From NCBI GenBank assembly GCA_013821425.1, contig JACDGV010000002.1, positions 186,001 through 250,000 on the forward strand: DNA of 64,000 bases, in the 5' to 3' direction. The notes under the pieces were generated by a model. The model was given only the letters and a program-made list of their open reading frames with translations, was not told the origin of the DNA and did not search any database. Positions 17,532 through 27,863 of the stretch are shown in pieces (position 1 is the first letter of the stretch; the number at the start of each line of letters is the position of its first letter). The position numbers and the translations under genes were made by a program. The DNA comes from Nitrosospira sp. (GTDB lineage: Bacteria > Pseudomonadota > Gammaproteobacteria > Burkholderiales > Nitrosomonadaceae).

Positions 17532-20500
17532 ATTAGCACTCGCAAGCATAAGCTCCGCTTCTATTACGCTCACTCCCGCACGATAGCAGCGGTTATCACC
17601 TTTCTGGTTTTTCTGTCGATCACTTTGGGAAGTTGGTCGGTCGTAAAAAACCTGCAGGAGCAAAACGCGAACCAGCACTTTGATACAGTCCTGGCTAAAG
17701 CGGTAGCCCGCATCAACCACCATTTTTCCGGATATGAGCAGGTATTGAAGGGGGGCTTCGGCTACATGCTCGCCTCTCGCACGGTTTCGCGCGATGAGTG
17801 GCGCATATATATCAACGCCCTCCGGCTGGATGAAAGCTACCCGGGGATCCTTGGTGTCGGTTTTTCCCGCTATATTCGTCCAGCTGAACTGGCAATGCAT
17901 ATTGCCTCAGTCCACGCGGAAGGTTTTCCGGAATACGAGGTCTGGCCGCGTTTCCCCCGCGAAGAATACACCGCTATCATCTATCTGGAACCTTTCACCC
18001 GAAAAAACCGCCGCGCCTTGGGATACGACATGTTCTCGGATCCTGTGAGGAGAGCTGCCATGTCGCGTGCGCGCGATTCCGGAGAAGCGACGCTGTCAGG
18101 CAAGGTAAAGCTTGTCCAGGAAACGAGCCAAGACCCGCAGGCGGGTGTTCTGATGTATATCCCCCTCTTCGGCCCCGTGGGGTTGCCGGAAACACTTGAG
18201 CAAAGGCGTTCGTCTCTTGTTGGCTATGTCTACGCGCCATTCAGGATGGACGATTTTATTAAAGCGGTTCTTCGCACCGATCTGGACGAACTTGATTTAA
18301 GGATCTTTGACGGCGGCTCAATCGCGCAAGACGCCTTGCTTTTCGAAAGTCGCAGGAATGAGGCCCAATCCACCCTGTCGCCTCAGTTCAAACGAACGGT
18401 TGGCATATCTTTATATGGCCAGACATGGACGATCGAGGCCACTTCCCGGCCCCGCTTCGAAAAGGCGATAAGTAGTCCGGAAGCGGATTTCATACTGTTT
18501 GGGGGGGTTCTGGTCAGTATTTTAATTGCCATGGTTTCCTTTATGCTTTCGGTCAATCGGGAAAAAGCCGCAGCTTTAGGCCGGGCAAACGTGAAACTAT
18601 TGTCCGCCGTCCGGGAGCAGCACGCGGCGGGAGAAGAACTTTCGATCGCGAAGCTGCGCACTCAGCGAATACTCGAAAGTATTACCGATGCTTTTTTTAC
18701 GCTCGACCGTGAGTGGCGCTTCACCTACCTGAACAACGAAGCCCAGAGATCGCTACAAAGGTCCTCCGCTGATCTCCTCGGCAGGAACATCTGGGCAGAG
18801 TTTCCGGAAGCGATCGGAAGCCCCTTTGAGCGCGAATACCACAGCGCATTGGATGAAAACCGCACGGTGAGCTTCGAGGCTTTCTGGGTCCCGCTAGGCC
18901 GATGGTTCGAGGTTCGCGCCTATCCTTATGAAGAAGGTCTTGCTATTTACTTTCGAGATATCACAGAACGAAAACAAGCTGAAAAGGCGCATCAGGAAGC
19001 CCACATACGCATCCGCCAGCAGGCGTCACTGCTGGATAAGGCGACCGACGCTATTATCGTGCGTGGAACAGATCATCGTATTCAGTTCTGGAACCAGGGC
19101 GCCCAGCGGCTCTACGGATGGTCCCCGGAAGAGGTGATCGACAAATCCATAGAGGGGGTGATATACGACGACACCACTAGTTTTCACGAAGCAACCCGTA
19201 TGACGCTGCGTACCGGTGAATGGAGCGGGGAGATTCTGCAGCGGCGGAAAGATGGCAGCACCCTAACGGCGGAAGGTCACTGGACGCTGGTGAAAGACAA
19301 TGAGAACCAGCCTCAGCTTATTCTGGCTATCAATACCGATATTACTGCACGCAAGAGAGCGGAGAAGGAAATCCACCATCTTGCATTCTACGATTCCTTG
19401 ACCGGCCTGCCTAACAGGCAACTCCTGCTGGACCGTTTGCGGCAGGCACTCACGGCCAGCGCCCGCAAACGCCAGACTGGCGCCCTGCTGTTCATAGACC
19501 TGGACAATTTCAAATTGCTCAATGACACCCTTGGGCATGATATCGGCGATCTACTGTTGCAGCAGGTCGCCCCACGCCTTATCTCCTGTGTCCGCGAGAG
19601 CGACACTGTGGCCCGGCTCGGAGGTGATGAATTTGTAGTAATCCTGATAGGTGACTTTAGCGCACATCCCGAGGAAGCGATTGCTCAGATCCACGCCATT
19701 TGCGACAGAATTCTCGCCGCGTTCAAGCAACCCTTTACTCTAGGCGCCAAGAAGCACCATGCTACCCCAAGTGTCGGCATCGCCGTGTTTAACGATCAAT
19801 CCACCGGGACGGATGAACTGCTGAAACAGGCGGATCTCGCCATGTATCATGCGAAAGCATCAGGCCGAAATTCTACTTGTCTGTTTACACCGGATCTGCA
19901 GGCAGTCATGAATGCCCGGGTCGCCCTGGAATCGGATTTGCACAAAAGCTGGGAGAGGAATGAGTTCGTCCTACACTATCAGCCCCAGATTAAAGGAGAC
20001 CGGCTAGTAGGGGCTGAAGCACTGGTACGGTGGCACCACCCTCGGCGCGGCTTGTTGTCACCCGCAGATTTCATTTCGTATGCCGAGGAAACCGGGCTGA
20101 TTCTTCCCTTGGGCGCCTGGATACTGGAATCCGCATGTGTACAGCTGGCGACGTGGGCAGCCCAGCCGGAGACTTCCGGGCTGAACCTGGCGGTGAATGT
20201 CAGCCCGCGCCAGTTCTCCCAGCCGGACTTCCTCCAGCAGGTATTTGCGATACTCGAACGCACTGGCGCAGATCCATACCGACTCAAGCTGGAGATTACA
20301 GAGAGCCTCCTGGTACGCAACATGGACGATATTGTGGCGAAGATGGCCGCGCTGAAAGCGAAGGGCGTGGGTTTCGCGCTGGACGACTTCGGAACCGGTT
20401 ATTCTTCCCTTTATTATTTGAAACGCCTTCCTCTGGAGTGGGTAAAGATCGATCAGTCCTTTGTCAAGGATATGCTCCAGAGCCATCATGACGCGACTAT

Positions 20501-20687
20501 TGTTAGGGCTATTATTCTCCTCGCAAAAAGCATGGGGTTGGCGGTAATTGCCGAGGGAGTGGAAACCGAGGCACAGAAACGCTTCCTGTTTGAACAAGGC
20601 TGCGATGCTTATCAGGGATACCTGATCAGCCCCCCATTACCATCCGGCGAGTTCCTGGAACTGGTGCGGAAAAGAGCTAATCGATAA
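17532..20687 (+). CDS. Membrane CHASE-PAS-PAS-GGDEF-EAL cyclic di-GMP protein
   Basis: Predicted bifunctional diguanylate cyclase/phosphodiesterase. Layout: membrane helix near residues 31-50, periplasmic CHASE domain (about 70-290), second helix about 320-340 (FILFGGVLVSILIAMVSFML), coiled coil, two PAS domains, GGDEF domain with intact RLGGDEF (about residue 695), and EAL domain with intact EALVRWHHP (about 827) and DDFGTGYSSL. Start: the frame opens after a stop at 17490-17492 and has no ATG or GTG before the first helix. ATT at 17532 with GGAG 6 nt upstream is proposed; TTG 17625 would cut into the helix. Confidence 0.9.
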   Translation: MSTRKHKLRFYYAHSRTIAAVITFLVFLSITLGSWSVVKNLQEQNANQHFDTVLAKAVARINHHFSGYEQVLKGGFGYMLASRTVSRDEWRIYINALRLDESYPGILGVGFSRYIRPAELAMHIASVHAEGFPEYEVWPRFPREEYTAIIYLEPFTRKNRRALGYDMFSDPVRRAAMSRARDSGEATLSGKVKLVQETSQDPQAGVLMYIPLFGPVGLPETLEQRRSSLVGYVYAPFRMDDFIKAVLRTDLDELDLRIFDGGSIAQDALLFESRRNEAQSTLSPQFKRTVGISLYGQTWTIEATSRPRFEKAISSPEADFILFGGVLVSILIAMVSFMLSVNREKAAALGRANVKLLSAVREQHAAGEELSIAKLRTQRILESITDAFFTLDREWRFTYLNNEAQRSLQRSSADLLGRNIWAEFPEAIGSPFEREYHSALDENRTVSFEAFWVPLGRWFEVRAYPYEEGLAIYFRDITERKQAEKAHQEAHIRIRQQASLLDKATDAIIVRGTDHRIQFWNQGAQRLYGWSPEEVIDKSIEGVIYDDTTSFHEATRMTLRTGEWSGEILQRRKDGSTLTAEGHWTLVKDNENQPQLILAINTDITARKRAEKEIHHLAFYDSLTGLPNRQLLLDRLRQALTASARKRQTGALLFIDLDNFKLLNDTLGHDIGDLLLQQVAPRLISCVRESDTVARLGGDEFVVILIGDFSAHPEEAIAQIHAICDRILAAFKQPFTLGAKKHHATPSVGIAVFNDQSTGTDELLKQADLAMYHAKASGRNSTCLFTPDLQAVMNARVALESDLHKSWERNEFVLHYQPQIKGDRLVGAEALVRWHHPRRGLLSPADFISYAEETGLILPLGAWILESACVQLATWAAQPETSGLNLAVNVSPRQFSQPDFLQQVFAILERTGADPYRLKLEITESLLVRNMDDIVAKMAALKAKGVGFALDDFGTGYSSLYYLKRLPLEWVKIDQSFVKDMLQSHHDATIVRAIILLAKSMGLAVIAEGVETEAQKRFLFEQGCDAYQGYLISPPLPSGEFLELVRKRANR

Positions 20688-20763
20688 CGACAAGCTTAAG
20701 GGAGCCCTGAACAGGCACAACAGACATGAAATATATGGCAGGATTTATTGAGCGCCCCCACAA

Positions 20764-21390
20764 TCAGGCCAATCCGTTTTTGATGGCGTAGTGGGTCAAT
20801 TCGGCATTATTCTTGAGCTTCATCTTTTCCAGCAGCCGGCTCCGATAGACGCTAACGGTCTTGACGGACAGGCACATTTCTTCCGCCGCATCGGTAAGGC
20901 TTTTGCCTGAGGCGATCAGGCACAAAGTCTGGTATTCACGGTCTGAAAGCGTTTCGTGAGGCAGGCGCTCATGATCCTCGCCGAAGCAGTCGGCTAGCGC
21001 CTCGGCCAGAGCCGGCGTCAGATACTTGCGCCCGCGGGCGACCTGGTTGATCGCGGTCATTAACTCGCTCGGGGCGCTTTGCTTGGTGATATACCCGGAG
21101 GCGCCCGCCTTCAGCGCCCGGACCGCATAAAGCCCCTCCTCGTGCATGCTAAGCATAAGCACCGGGGTTTTCGGGCGCTCTTTCTTGATCTGCTTCAACA
21201 CCTCGATGCCGTTCCTGTCCGGCAACGAAATGTCCAGCACGACCACACTCCATTCGTCTTCACGCAGTTTCCGCATTGCGTCCGCGCCGCACTCCGCTTC
21301 TGCGATAAGATCGATTTTTCCACTCTCCGCCAGGATCTGTCTCAGCCCCTGGCGAACAATGGCGTGGTCGTCAACGATCAGTATGTTCAT
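20764..21390 (-). CDS. NarL/FixJ-type response regulator
   Basis: Two-component output protein with a receiver domain (ILIVDDHAIVRQGLRQIL; phosphoacceptor Asp53 in VVVLDISLPDRNG; Lys in AGASGYITK) and a LuxR-type C-terminal HTH (LSDREYQTLCLIASGKSLTD; VKTVSVYRSRLLEKM). The ATG at 21390 has AGGAG upstream and lies at the stop of the histidine kinase gene, so the two are cotranscribed. The target genes cannot be inferred. Confidence 0.95.
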   Translation of the reverse strand: MNILIVDDHAIVRQGLRQILAESGKIDLIAEAECGADAMRKLREDEWSVVVLDISLPDRNGIEVLKQIKKERPKTPVLMLSMHEEGLYAVRALKAGASGYITKQSAPSELMTAINQVARGRKYLTPALAEALADCFGEDHERLPHETLSDREYQTLCLIASGKSLTDAAEEMCLSVKTVSVYRSRLLEKMKLKNNAELTHYAIKNGLA

Positions 21391-23015
21391 CACTGCTCCT
21401 GGGGGTTCCCGCGCGCAGAGAATGATTCGGTCGCAGCCGGGCTACCGGAACCCCGTCCCGGCACGATTGGAATCGACAATCGCATCGTGGTTCCCCGTTC
21501 GGCTTCTGCATCCTGCCCTTCCCGGTTCCGCTTCTGTTTCTCGTCAGCGCTGATCGTGAGCTTTCCGCCAAGGAAGCTCGCGCGCTCGACCATCCCGCGA
21601 ATACCAAACGAATTGAGCTTCATGAGGTCGGACGGCATAATCCCCGCACCATTATCCCGCACTTCCAGTTCCAGTTGTTCCCGGCCCTGTTCCCGGAATG
21701 TGCCGAGGCTGACCCACACGCGTGACGCCCGCGCGTGCTTGCTGATATTGGTGAGTGATTCCTGGAAAATCCGAAACACGGCAACCGCCACATCCTGCTC
21801 CAGCTCAATATCCTGTTCGGCGCATGCCACCGTGCAGGCAATACCAAGACGCTTGGCGAATTCCCTTGCTTCCCATTCGATGGCCGCCACGATACCGAAA
21901 TCCATGATACCGGGGCGCAGGTCGCGGGAAATTCGCTGTATCGAGTTTATGGTGCGGTCGACCATTCGGGAAACTGTCCCAACCTTCTCCAGCAAGGCCG
22001 GCCCGTCCGCCATGATCGCAGCAGAATTTCCCCTGTCGATATGGCGAGCGAGCCAGTCGAGATCAATCTTGATGGCGGTCAGGTTGCCCCCAAGGTCATC
22101 GTGAATCTCCTGCGCGATACGGATACGCTCGTGCTCCCTTGCCGCCATGATATGGGACGACACCTCCTTCAACCGTTCATGGGATTCCTCGAGTTCAATC
22201 TCCCTGCGTCGGCTCCGCGTAACGTTGATGATAATTCCTTCCCAGATTATTCCGGTGCCCTCCTCCCGGCGCGGACTTGCCCGCAGGCTGACCCATTTCA
22301 CGTCATGATACGACTTGATCCACAGCCGTCCCTCCCAGTCCCATGTGGTCAGGCTGGCGGCTGAGTCCGCCCTCGAACGGCGCAGGCTTTGCCGGTCTTC
22401 GGGAAGCACGAGAGTGAGAAGCACAGAAGGATTGGCCTGCAATTGCTCCCCCGCCATGCCCAGTACATTAACGCACTGGTCGCTCACAAAAGGCATGGAG
22501 TGCCCCCCGCCCTCATGGAGCACGTATTGGAACACCATCCCGGGAGAGTTGGCGACAATCTCGATCGGATATACCTTGGCAGTGCGGCTGGGCTCCTCGC
22601 GGGTGGCCTCCCCTCGGGCAGACTCCTTTCGCCCTTTCCTCGCCCCCTCCGGCTCTGCGGGCGCCAGGCCTGCGTTGATGTCCCTGGCAACAACGATTAG
22701 CAGCGGTTTGCCGGCACCCTGCCATAGGGACAAACGTACCGCCACAGACAAAAGGGTGCCGTCCTTGCGCCTGAAGCGGGCCGGGCCCTCCGCTTCCTCT
22801 TTTTCACCGCTGTGCAGTGGTGCCATCAGCGGCAGCAAGCTATCGGCAACAAAACCCGGCGCATTACCGCGCGGCTTAAGCTGGTTCAGCTCAGCGCTGG
22901 AATACTGGAGATACCGCTGTGCCGTCTCATTTGAGTACTCGCAAGCGAATGTCCGGGCATCGACCAGACACACGGCTGCATCCAGAGTCGAAAGCGCGGG
23001 TGGGATAGCGCTCAT
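21390..23015 (-). CDS. PAS-domain sensor histidine kinase (NarX/DegS class)
   Basis: Partner of the adjacent response regulator. The N-terminal PAS domain (VCLVDARTFACEYSNETAQR) is followed by a linker and a second PAS/PAC (GMVFQYVLHEGGGHSMPF; WEGIIINVTRSRRREI). HisKA_3 has the phospho-His in IRIAQEIHDDLGGNLTAIKI, and the HATPase domain has DNGAGI and GIRGMVERASFLGG. No membrane helix is seen, so it is probably a soluble sensor; the PAS ligand is unknown. A strong AGGAG-type site precedes the ATG. Confidence 0.94.
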   Translation of the reverse strand: MSAIPPALSTLDAAVCLVDARTFACEYSNETAQRYLQYSSAELNQLKPRGNAPGFVADSLLPLMAPLHSGEKEEAEGPARFRRKDGTLLSVAVRLSLWQGAGKPLLIVVARDINAGLAPAEPEGARKGRKESARGEATREEPSRTAKVYPIEIVANSPGMVFQYVLHEGGGHSMPFVSDQCVNVLGMAGEQLQANPSVLLTLVLPEDRQSLRRSRADSAASLTTWDWEGRLWIKSYHDVKWVSLRASPRREEGTGIIWEGIIINVTRSRRREIELEESHERLKEVSSHIMAAREHERIRIAQEIHDDLGGNLTAIKIDLDWLARHIDRGNSAAIMADGPALLEKVGTVSRMVDRTINSIQRISRDLRPGIMDFGIVAAIEWEAREFAKRLGIACTVACAEQDIELEQDVAVAVFRIFQESLTNISKHARASRVWVSLGTFREQGREQLELEVRDNGAGIMPSDLMKLNSFGIRGMVERASFLGGKLTISADEKQKRNREGQDAEAERGTTMRLSIPIVPGRGSGSPAATESFSARGNPQEQ

Positions 23016-23330
23016 ATTTTCCTGCTCCTTCCTGCTCGTGTTGTAGCACGTACCATACCAAATTTTTGCTGGCCAATTGCAACGACTGCAATATGGATTG
23101 CGCCCAGTGAAGCCAGAAATCGCCGAGTAAAGCCAGAAACCAGAATAACGGCTGCGAATGGCGCCCAGCAGGAAGCGGGTCGGGGGCGCAATCGTCCCGA
23201 TACCGGTGAGAAAGCGGATTGCGCTAACGCTTCAGAAACGTTGTTGCCTGCCTCGTGCTGCAAAAACCGGATAATGAGGACATGGCCCGCACTGGTCAGA
23301 GGAATACAACTCGTTCGGCATGTAGGGTTG
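23016..23330. other. Intergenic region
   Basis: About 315 bp between the kinase start and the TonB receptor 3' end. A minus-strand frame crosses it, but it has no ribosome site, no recognisable domain and a composition unlike a protein. No gene is supported. Confidence 0.4.
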
Positions 23331-25571
23331 TCAGAAAGTGTAGCTCGCATTCACGCCCACCATCGCGTTCCGGCCCGGCGAGGGCTCGTAGAAGCGCCGG
23401 TTGGTTTCATTTATGATCACCGATCCCACATACCGCGTCCCGGTGAAATTATCCACGCGCGCGAATCCGCTGAGCTTCCAGGAGCCGACCTGGTGCATAT
23501 AGGCTAACCGGACATTTGCTACTGCGTATGCCTTCGCAGCTTCGGTATTGGTATCGTTGGCAAAAATCCTGTCGCGGTAGATCGCTTCCACCGCTGCGGA
23601 AAAGCCCGGCAGACCCCTCCGCCAGGCCAGCTCTCCAAAAGCGGTATTGCGCGGTACGCCCGGCAGAAAATTGCCTTCCGCTACCGTCACAGCAGCAGGC
23701 TCCCTGGCCGGAAGATAGCTGTACTGATCCTGGAAGATCGCGTCGAGATAGGTATAGGACAGGTAGGTGGACAAGTCTCGCTCGAAATAGGCATCGAGCG
23801 AAAGTTCAAGGCCACGCCGTCTTGTATCGGAAGCATTCTGGAATGTCGCTCGCCCCCCTGAACTCGTCGCGGGCACCACTTCTCCGCTTACGCGGGTCTC
23901 GAAAAGAGCGAGATTGATCCGCGTGCTATCCGTGGCGAGCCACTTGACGCCTGCTTCGAAATTGTTGCTCCTGCTTGGCTGCAGCGCAAAATTGAGCCCG
24001 CTGCCGCCATCCGGCCTATAGGCAAGCTCCACGAACGTGGGCGTTTCGAACCCCCGGCCCGCACTTGCGTACAGATTGAGCGTGGGGGTTGCCTTGTACA
24101 ATATTCCCAGCACCGGGTTGATTCTGCGGAAAGTGACGCCACCGCTGTCATTGACGTTTCCTTCCCGCACAAAAAAATCCTCGGACTTGAACTTCACTTC
24201 GCTATTGCGCACCCCGGCGGAAACGGACCATGCGGGCGTGAATTGCCACTCGGCCTGCGTATACTGGCTGAAACTGGTCACAATATTGTTCTCGTCGCGG
24301 CGCAGGTTCCCGCGCACCCCCAAAGTTTCGCCCAAGAAATTCTCAAACCCCTTGCGCCGCTCTCTTAAGCCGTCGTACTCGACGCCGGCGGTGAGGTTTA
24401 GCGGCCGCGGCCCGCTGCCGACGTGCGTCCAGCGCAAACCAAGCCCGCCAAATTCCCGATCCAGATCGACGACGCCTCCGGAATTGGTAACCGGAATCTG
24501 CGCGCCGCGGGGCACGGCGAGAAATTGCTCCACCCGCCGGGTTCCCGCATAGCCGATAAACTTGAGCGAGTTCGCAGCGGAAAATTTGTGCTCATAAACC
24601 AGGCCGCCCTGAGTATTATCAATGCTCTTGCGCGTATTGAAGGTAATCGCGTTTATATCCGCCTGGCGCGGGTTCGCGATCACCTGCGCGCGGGTCAGCC
24701 CGAGCGGGTCCTGCGTGTTGCCCTGGTGCAATTCATTGGCTACCAGGGTAAGCGTCGCATTATGTTCGAATTTATAGACAACCTTTGCGCTGGCTTGATA
24801 GCGCGTGGCAGCGCTGTGTTCCCGGTAGCCGCCGGTTTGAAAACGCGAGACATCCACCATGTAGTTGAATGGTCCCGGTACTACGGCTCCATCTGCGCCG
24901 TTCGCTCCTCCCAGCGTCCCGCCGAGCTTGATCTCGCCCCGGGTAGTCCCGTAACTGCCGCCCAGCACCCTGCCCGAAAGCAGGGTTCCGGGCGGGCCAT
25001 CTTCCGTAAACGCCTGTATCACCCCGCCCGAAGCATTGCCGTGGATAGCGGAGAACGGGCCGCGCAGCACCTCGATGCGCTTGGTCGAACCGAGATTGAT
25101 GTTTGCCGCCTGGCCCTGCCCGTCCGGCATGGTGGAAGGGATATCATCGACGATCAGCCGTATGCCGCGAATGCCGAAAGTCGAACGCGCACCAAAGCCG
25201 CGACTCGAAACCTGTAGATCCTGGGCATAATTTTGCCGATTCTGGATCACCAGGCCTGGCACGCGCGATAACGCTTCGGAGAGGTTGATGCGCGGCTGGC
25301 TGTCCTGGATTACCAGGCCTTCCACCGCATCGATAGACATCGGAAGCGAGAAGCTCGACTGTTCCACTCGCGTCCCGCTAATGACGACCGGGCTAAGCAT
25401 AACGGGCGCCGCTGCCAGAGGAGCGTCGACAAAAGGGGCATTCACCAGGGGGGGCTCGACCAGAGAAGCAGTCGGGGCGCCCGTTGCCTGGGCAAACAAG
25501 GAGCCCGGCCCCAGTATCAGGATGTACGGTGCGATTACCGCGTTGGCAAGCATCGAACTCAATGTCTTCAA
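23331..25571 (-). CDS. TonB-dependent outer-membrane receptor
   Basis: Outer-membrane active transporter, probably for a ferric chelate or similar ligand. It has a signal-like N-terminus, a plug domain (VVISGTRVEQSSFSLPMSID; LSEALSRVPGLVIQNRQNYA; TFGIRGIRLIVDDIPSTMPD; IEVLRGPFSAIHGNASGGVI) and a 22-strand-type barrel ending in an aromatic residue (VNASYTF). At 746 residues the length is normal. The first codon is TTG 25571; ATG 25553 is an alternative. No Fur box was recognised upstream, and no tonB/exbB genes are adjacent, so the substrate is open. Confidence 0.92.
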   Translation of the reverse strand: MKTLSSMLANAVIAPYILILGPGSLFAQATGAPTASLVEPPLVNAPFVDAPLAAAPVMLSPVVISGTRVEQSSFSLPMSIDAVEGLVIQDSQPRINLSEALSRVPGLVIQNRQNYAQDLQVSSRGFGARSTFGIRGIRLIVDDIPSTMPDGQGQAANINLGSTKRIEVLRGPFSAIHGNASGGVIQAFTEDGPPGTLLSGRVLGGSYGTTRGEIKLGGTLGGANGADGAVVPGPFNYMVDVSRFQTGGYREHSAATRYQASAKVVYKFEHNATLTLVANELHQGNTQDPLGLTRAQVIANPRQADINAITFNTRKSIDNTQGGLVYEHKFSAANSLKFIGYAGTRRVEQFLAVPRGAQIPVTNSGGVVDLDREFGGLGLRWTHVGSGPRPLNLTAGVEYDGLRERRKGFENFLGETLGVRGNLRRDENNIVTSFSQYTQAEWQFTPAWSVSAGVRNSEVKFKSEDFFVREGNVNDSGGVTFRRINPVLGILYKATPTLNLYASAGRGFETPTFVELAYRPDGGSGLNFALQPSRSNNFEAGVKWLATDSTRINLALFETRVSGEVVPATSSGGRATFQNASDTRRRGLELSLDAYFERDLSTYLSYTYLDAIFQDQYSYLPAREPAAVTVAEGNFLPGVPRNTAFGELAWRRGLPGFSAAVEAIYRDRIFANDTNTEAAKAYAVANVRLAYMHQVGSWKLSGFARVDNFTGTRYVGSVIINETNRRFYEPSPGRNAMVGVNASYTF

Positions 25572-25743
25572 TGATTTCTGGCTTTACCCCTGACATCACA
25601 GCACAACAACATTACGCCATGCAAAGGGCAGACCGAACCGGCCCGCGATTTGGGATTGCCAATTGACTGGAAGTTCGAAAACCCCGCATTCCCCAATTCT
25701 TCGCGTTTATCCCGTATAGGCAGCGGCTGCTTAATCAGGCTTG

Positions 25744-26154
25744 CTAATATCCCTGGGTTCCAGGGGCCGAACCCGCGGGAGGGGCTAAAGAGGGTGAAGG
25801 AGAAGAAGCTTTGCGTTCCGCTTCCTGCCGGGCCTTGGCAGTTTCCGCATTTAATTTTTCAATAGCCTCCTCTATTCGCGTCTGCTCGGCGGTTGCGGAT
25901 CGATTAATCGTTGCGCTGTCGGCGTTGGCTTCTTTCACCATGCAGTCATGGTAAGCCTGCAACTGTTCCTGCCACGCATTGATTGTCGCGATGCTTTTAT
26001 TGAAAGCCTCGACGCTGCCAGACTGGATAACAGGCGCCTCGGGCATTGCCCCGCACCCGGCAGGCGACCAGACGTCATTTTCAAGCGTACCGGCGCTGGC
26101 GGTGAACGCCGCGGCCCACAGGATGGATATGACGAAAAAGCGGACGAATTTCAT
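25744..26154 (-). CDS. Small exported protein of unknown function
   Basis: From ATG 26154 a 136-residue product has a clear signal peptide (MKFVRFFVISILWAAAFTAS-AG), two Cys (SPAGCGAMPEAP and YHDCMVKEAN), a charged helical stretch (TRIEEAIEKLNAETAKARQE) and a Pro/Ser-rich tail. No family is recognised. The helical core with a conserved-looking YHDC resembles small periplasmic proteins found beside transport genes. The frame to 26187 is longer but destroys the signal peptide. Confidence 0.75.
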   Translation of the reverse strand: MKFVRFFVISILWAAAFTASAGTLENDVWSPAGCGAMPEAPVIQSGSVEAFNKSIATINAWQEQLQAYHDCMVKEANADSATINRSATAEQTRIEEAIEKLNAETAKARQEAERKASSPSPSLAPPAGSAPGTQGY

Positions 26155-26446
26155 GGTGGTTATCCCTTGGTGCCCTTGTATATTCATTTTCTATTTTAGC
26201 AATTTTAACCCATTGTCTCGCCGGAATCCGCCTTTTACGACCACGGCAACGAGAACAGGTATATTTTTTTCATGCTAATCCGCGCGGGAACGGGTCTGGG
26301 AATCCATGCCGCGTGGAAAAAAGGCAGATGCTGGGCGCGATGCGCCGGCCCCGCCGCCCCGACGTGTAGTACGGACCGGGAAAGATGCTTCAGCCCTGCA
26401 TATACGCTATGATACGGCGGTTTATGAACGACCCTGCTCCGTAAAA

Positions 26447-27700
26447 GTGTCCACATCCGCCGGTTCGCCAGCCCAGGTGCAAAGCGCCGCTGCGTGGCGC
26501 GGTGTGTTGCCGAAATTCGCACTGCTTTTTTTTGGCATCGCCTTGTGGCACAAGGGGCTGAGTTTTTACGCCTACTACCTCCTCCCCCTGGCCTGGGTTC
26601 TGGATGGAGGCTTGGGACGGTTCAGGGACACGGCCAGGGAGCCGCTGGTGATCGCCATGCTTGTTCTATGCGGCGCTCTCGGTCTCGGCATCCTCTGGAG
26701 CGATGATCCGGGGCACGGGTTCAAGGTATGGCGGAGATATTTAGCATTCCTGGTTTTCATCCCGTATTTCGCCCTGTTGAACAAGGAGCGGTTGCCATGG
26801 GCAACAGGGGGTATGCTGATCGGCTATTTCGGCGCCTTGGCTTTGGGCATTTACCAATGGACAGTTGTCGGGGCGCAAGGCATCCCCCCCCTCGCCATGC
26901 CCTATCTGCATTTTTCTTCAATGCTGGGGATCGGAATCATTCTGGCTTTATATCTTGCTGCTAACGCAAACAGAAAAATAAGAGCAGCTTTATGGCTGCT
27001 CGCGATTCTTTTGCTGTTCCTCCAGTTTAATCAGAATGCACGCGGGATTCTTATAGCCACCGTATTATCGTCCGCGCTTTTGATCCTTCTGCTCTACCGG
27101 CAAGAAATCAGGACATTCTTTGCGATTCTGTCATCACTGATCGTGCTGGTCGCAATCTTTGCGTACAACAGCCCCGCTTTTCAGGAAAGGCTCGAACAGG
27201 CTAGGAATGATATCGAACTATCGAAAGCGGGAGAGTATGGCTCCAGCGTGGGTTACCGGCTGGCACTGTGGGACATCGGCCTGCACGGCATCGCTGAACG
27301 GCCTTTTTCTGGTCATGGCACCGGCATGGCAGTAAACTATTTCAATAAAACGGTTGAGACATACAAGCACGGCGCTTACAAGGACGTGCGGCAATTTCAC
27401 GACGACATCCTTCACTATCATAATGACTGGATTGAAATTGCCATGCACATCGGAATGCTCGGCCTGGCAGCTTATGCGTATTTATTATGGAGCTGGTACA
27501 AGACGCTGAAGTTGCGGCAACTGACGGATCTTGGAGCCGCGCTGATCTGCTTTATTGTGCTGTCGGGATTAACCGACAATCTTGTTTTCTTCCGGCAAAC
27601 GATTTATCTGCTGCTGGTTGTTACCGCCATAAGCATCGCCTGGCGAAAATATCATGGGGTGGTCTATGGGCAACCGCGAATTGATCGCTCACGCAACTGA
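26447..27700 (+). CDS. O-antigen ligase/polymerase-like membrane protein
   Basis: Polytopic membrane protein of the Wzy/WaaL/RfaL class. It has about ten hydrophobic segments (FALLFFGIALWHKGL; VIAMLVLCGALGLGI; LLAILLLFLQFNQNARG; ILLLYRQEIRTFFAILSSLI), a large periplasmic loop (SSVGYRLALWDIGLHGIAER; FHDDILHYHNDWIEIAMHIG) holding the family His/Arg motif, and closing helices. The N-terminal start is uncertain: GTG 26447 precedes the first helix. An in-frame ATG at 26306 adds 47 residues that do not look coding. It precedes the glycosyltransferases. Confidence 0.85.
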   Translation: MSTSAGSPAQVQSAAAWRGVLPKFALLFFGIALWHKGLSFYAYYLLPLAWVLDGGLGRFRDTAREPLVIAMLVLCGALGLGILWSDDPGHGFKVWRRYLAFLVFIPYFALLNKERLPWATGGMLIGYFGALALGIYQWTVVGAQGIPPLAMPYLHFSSMLGIGIILALYLAANANRKIRAALWLLAILLLFLQFNQNARGILIATVLSSALLILLLYRQEIRTFFAILSSLIVLVAIFAYNSPAFQERLEQARNDIELSKAGEYGSSVGYRLALWDIGLHGIAERPFSGHGTGMAVNYFNKTVETYKHGAYKDVRQFHDDILHYHNDWIEIAMHIGMLGLAAYAYLLWSWYKTLKLRQLTDLGAALICFIVLSGLTDNLVFFRQTIYLLLVVTAISIAWRKYHGVVYGQPRIDRSRN

Positions 27701-27863
27701 TGCACGCATACGCCCTATGTGCGCCCCGTGTGTTCCTGTCTGCTTGAGCATAACCAGGGTGGGGAGGCGGAATAGTCTTGTTTAAACGCTTTCTCGATAA
27801 CTTCAGTTTGGCGGTAGCCAGAACTTTCCCCGCGCCCTTACAGGCGCGAAAGAACACTGGCTG

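Noticed and set aside
17332-17586. 84-codon plus-strand frame before the GGDEF-EAL gene
   Set aside because: Not in frame with the sensor, no site, composition not protein-like.
23012-23350. 112-codon minus-strand frame between kinase and TonB receptor
   Set aside because: No site, overlaps both neighbours' ends, no domain.
26306-26446. N-terminal 47 codons of the O-antigen ligase frame
   Set aside because: Composition (Pro/Arg/Lys-rich) and lack of a ribosome site suggest upstream DNA; kept only as an alternative start.
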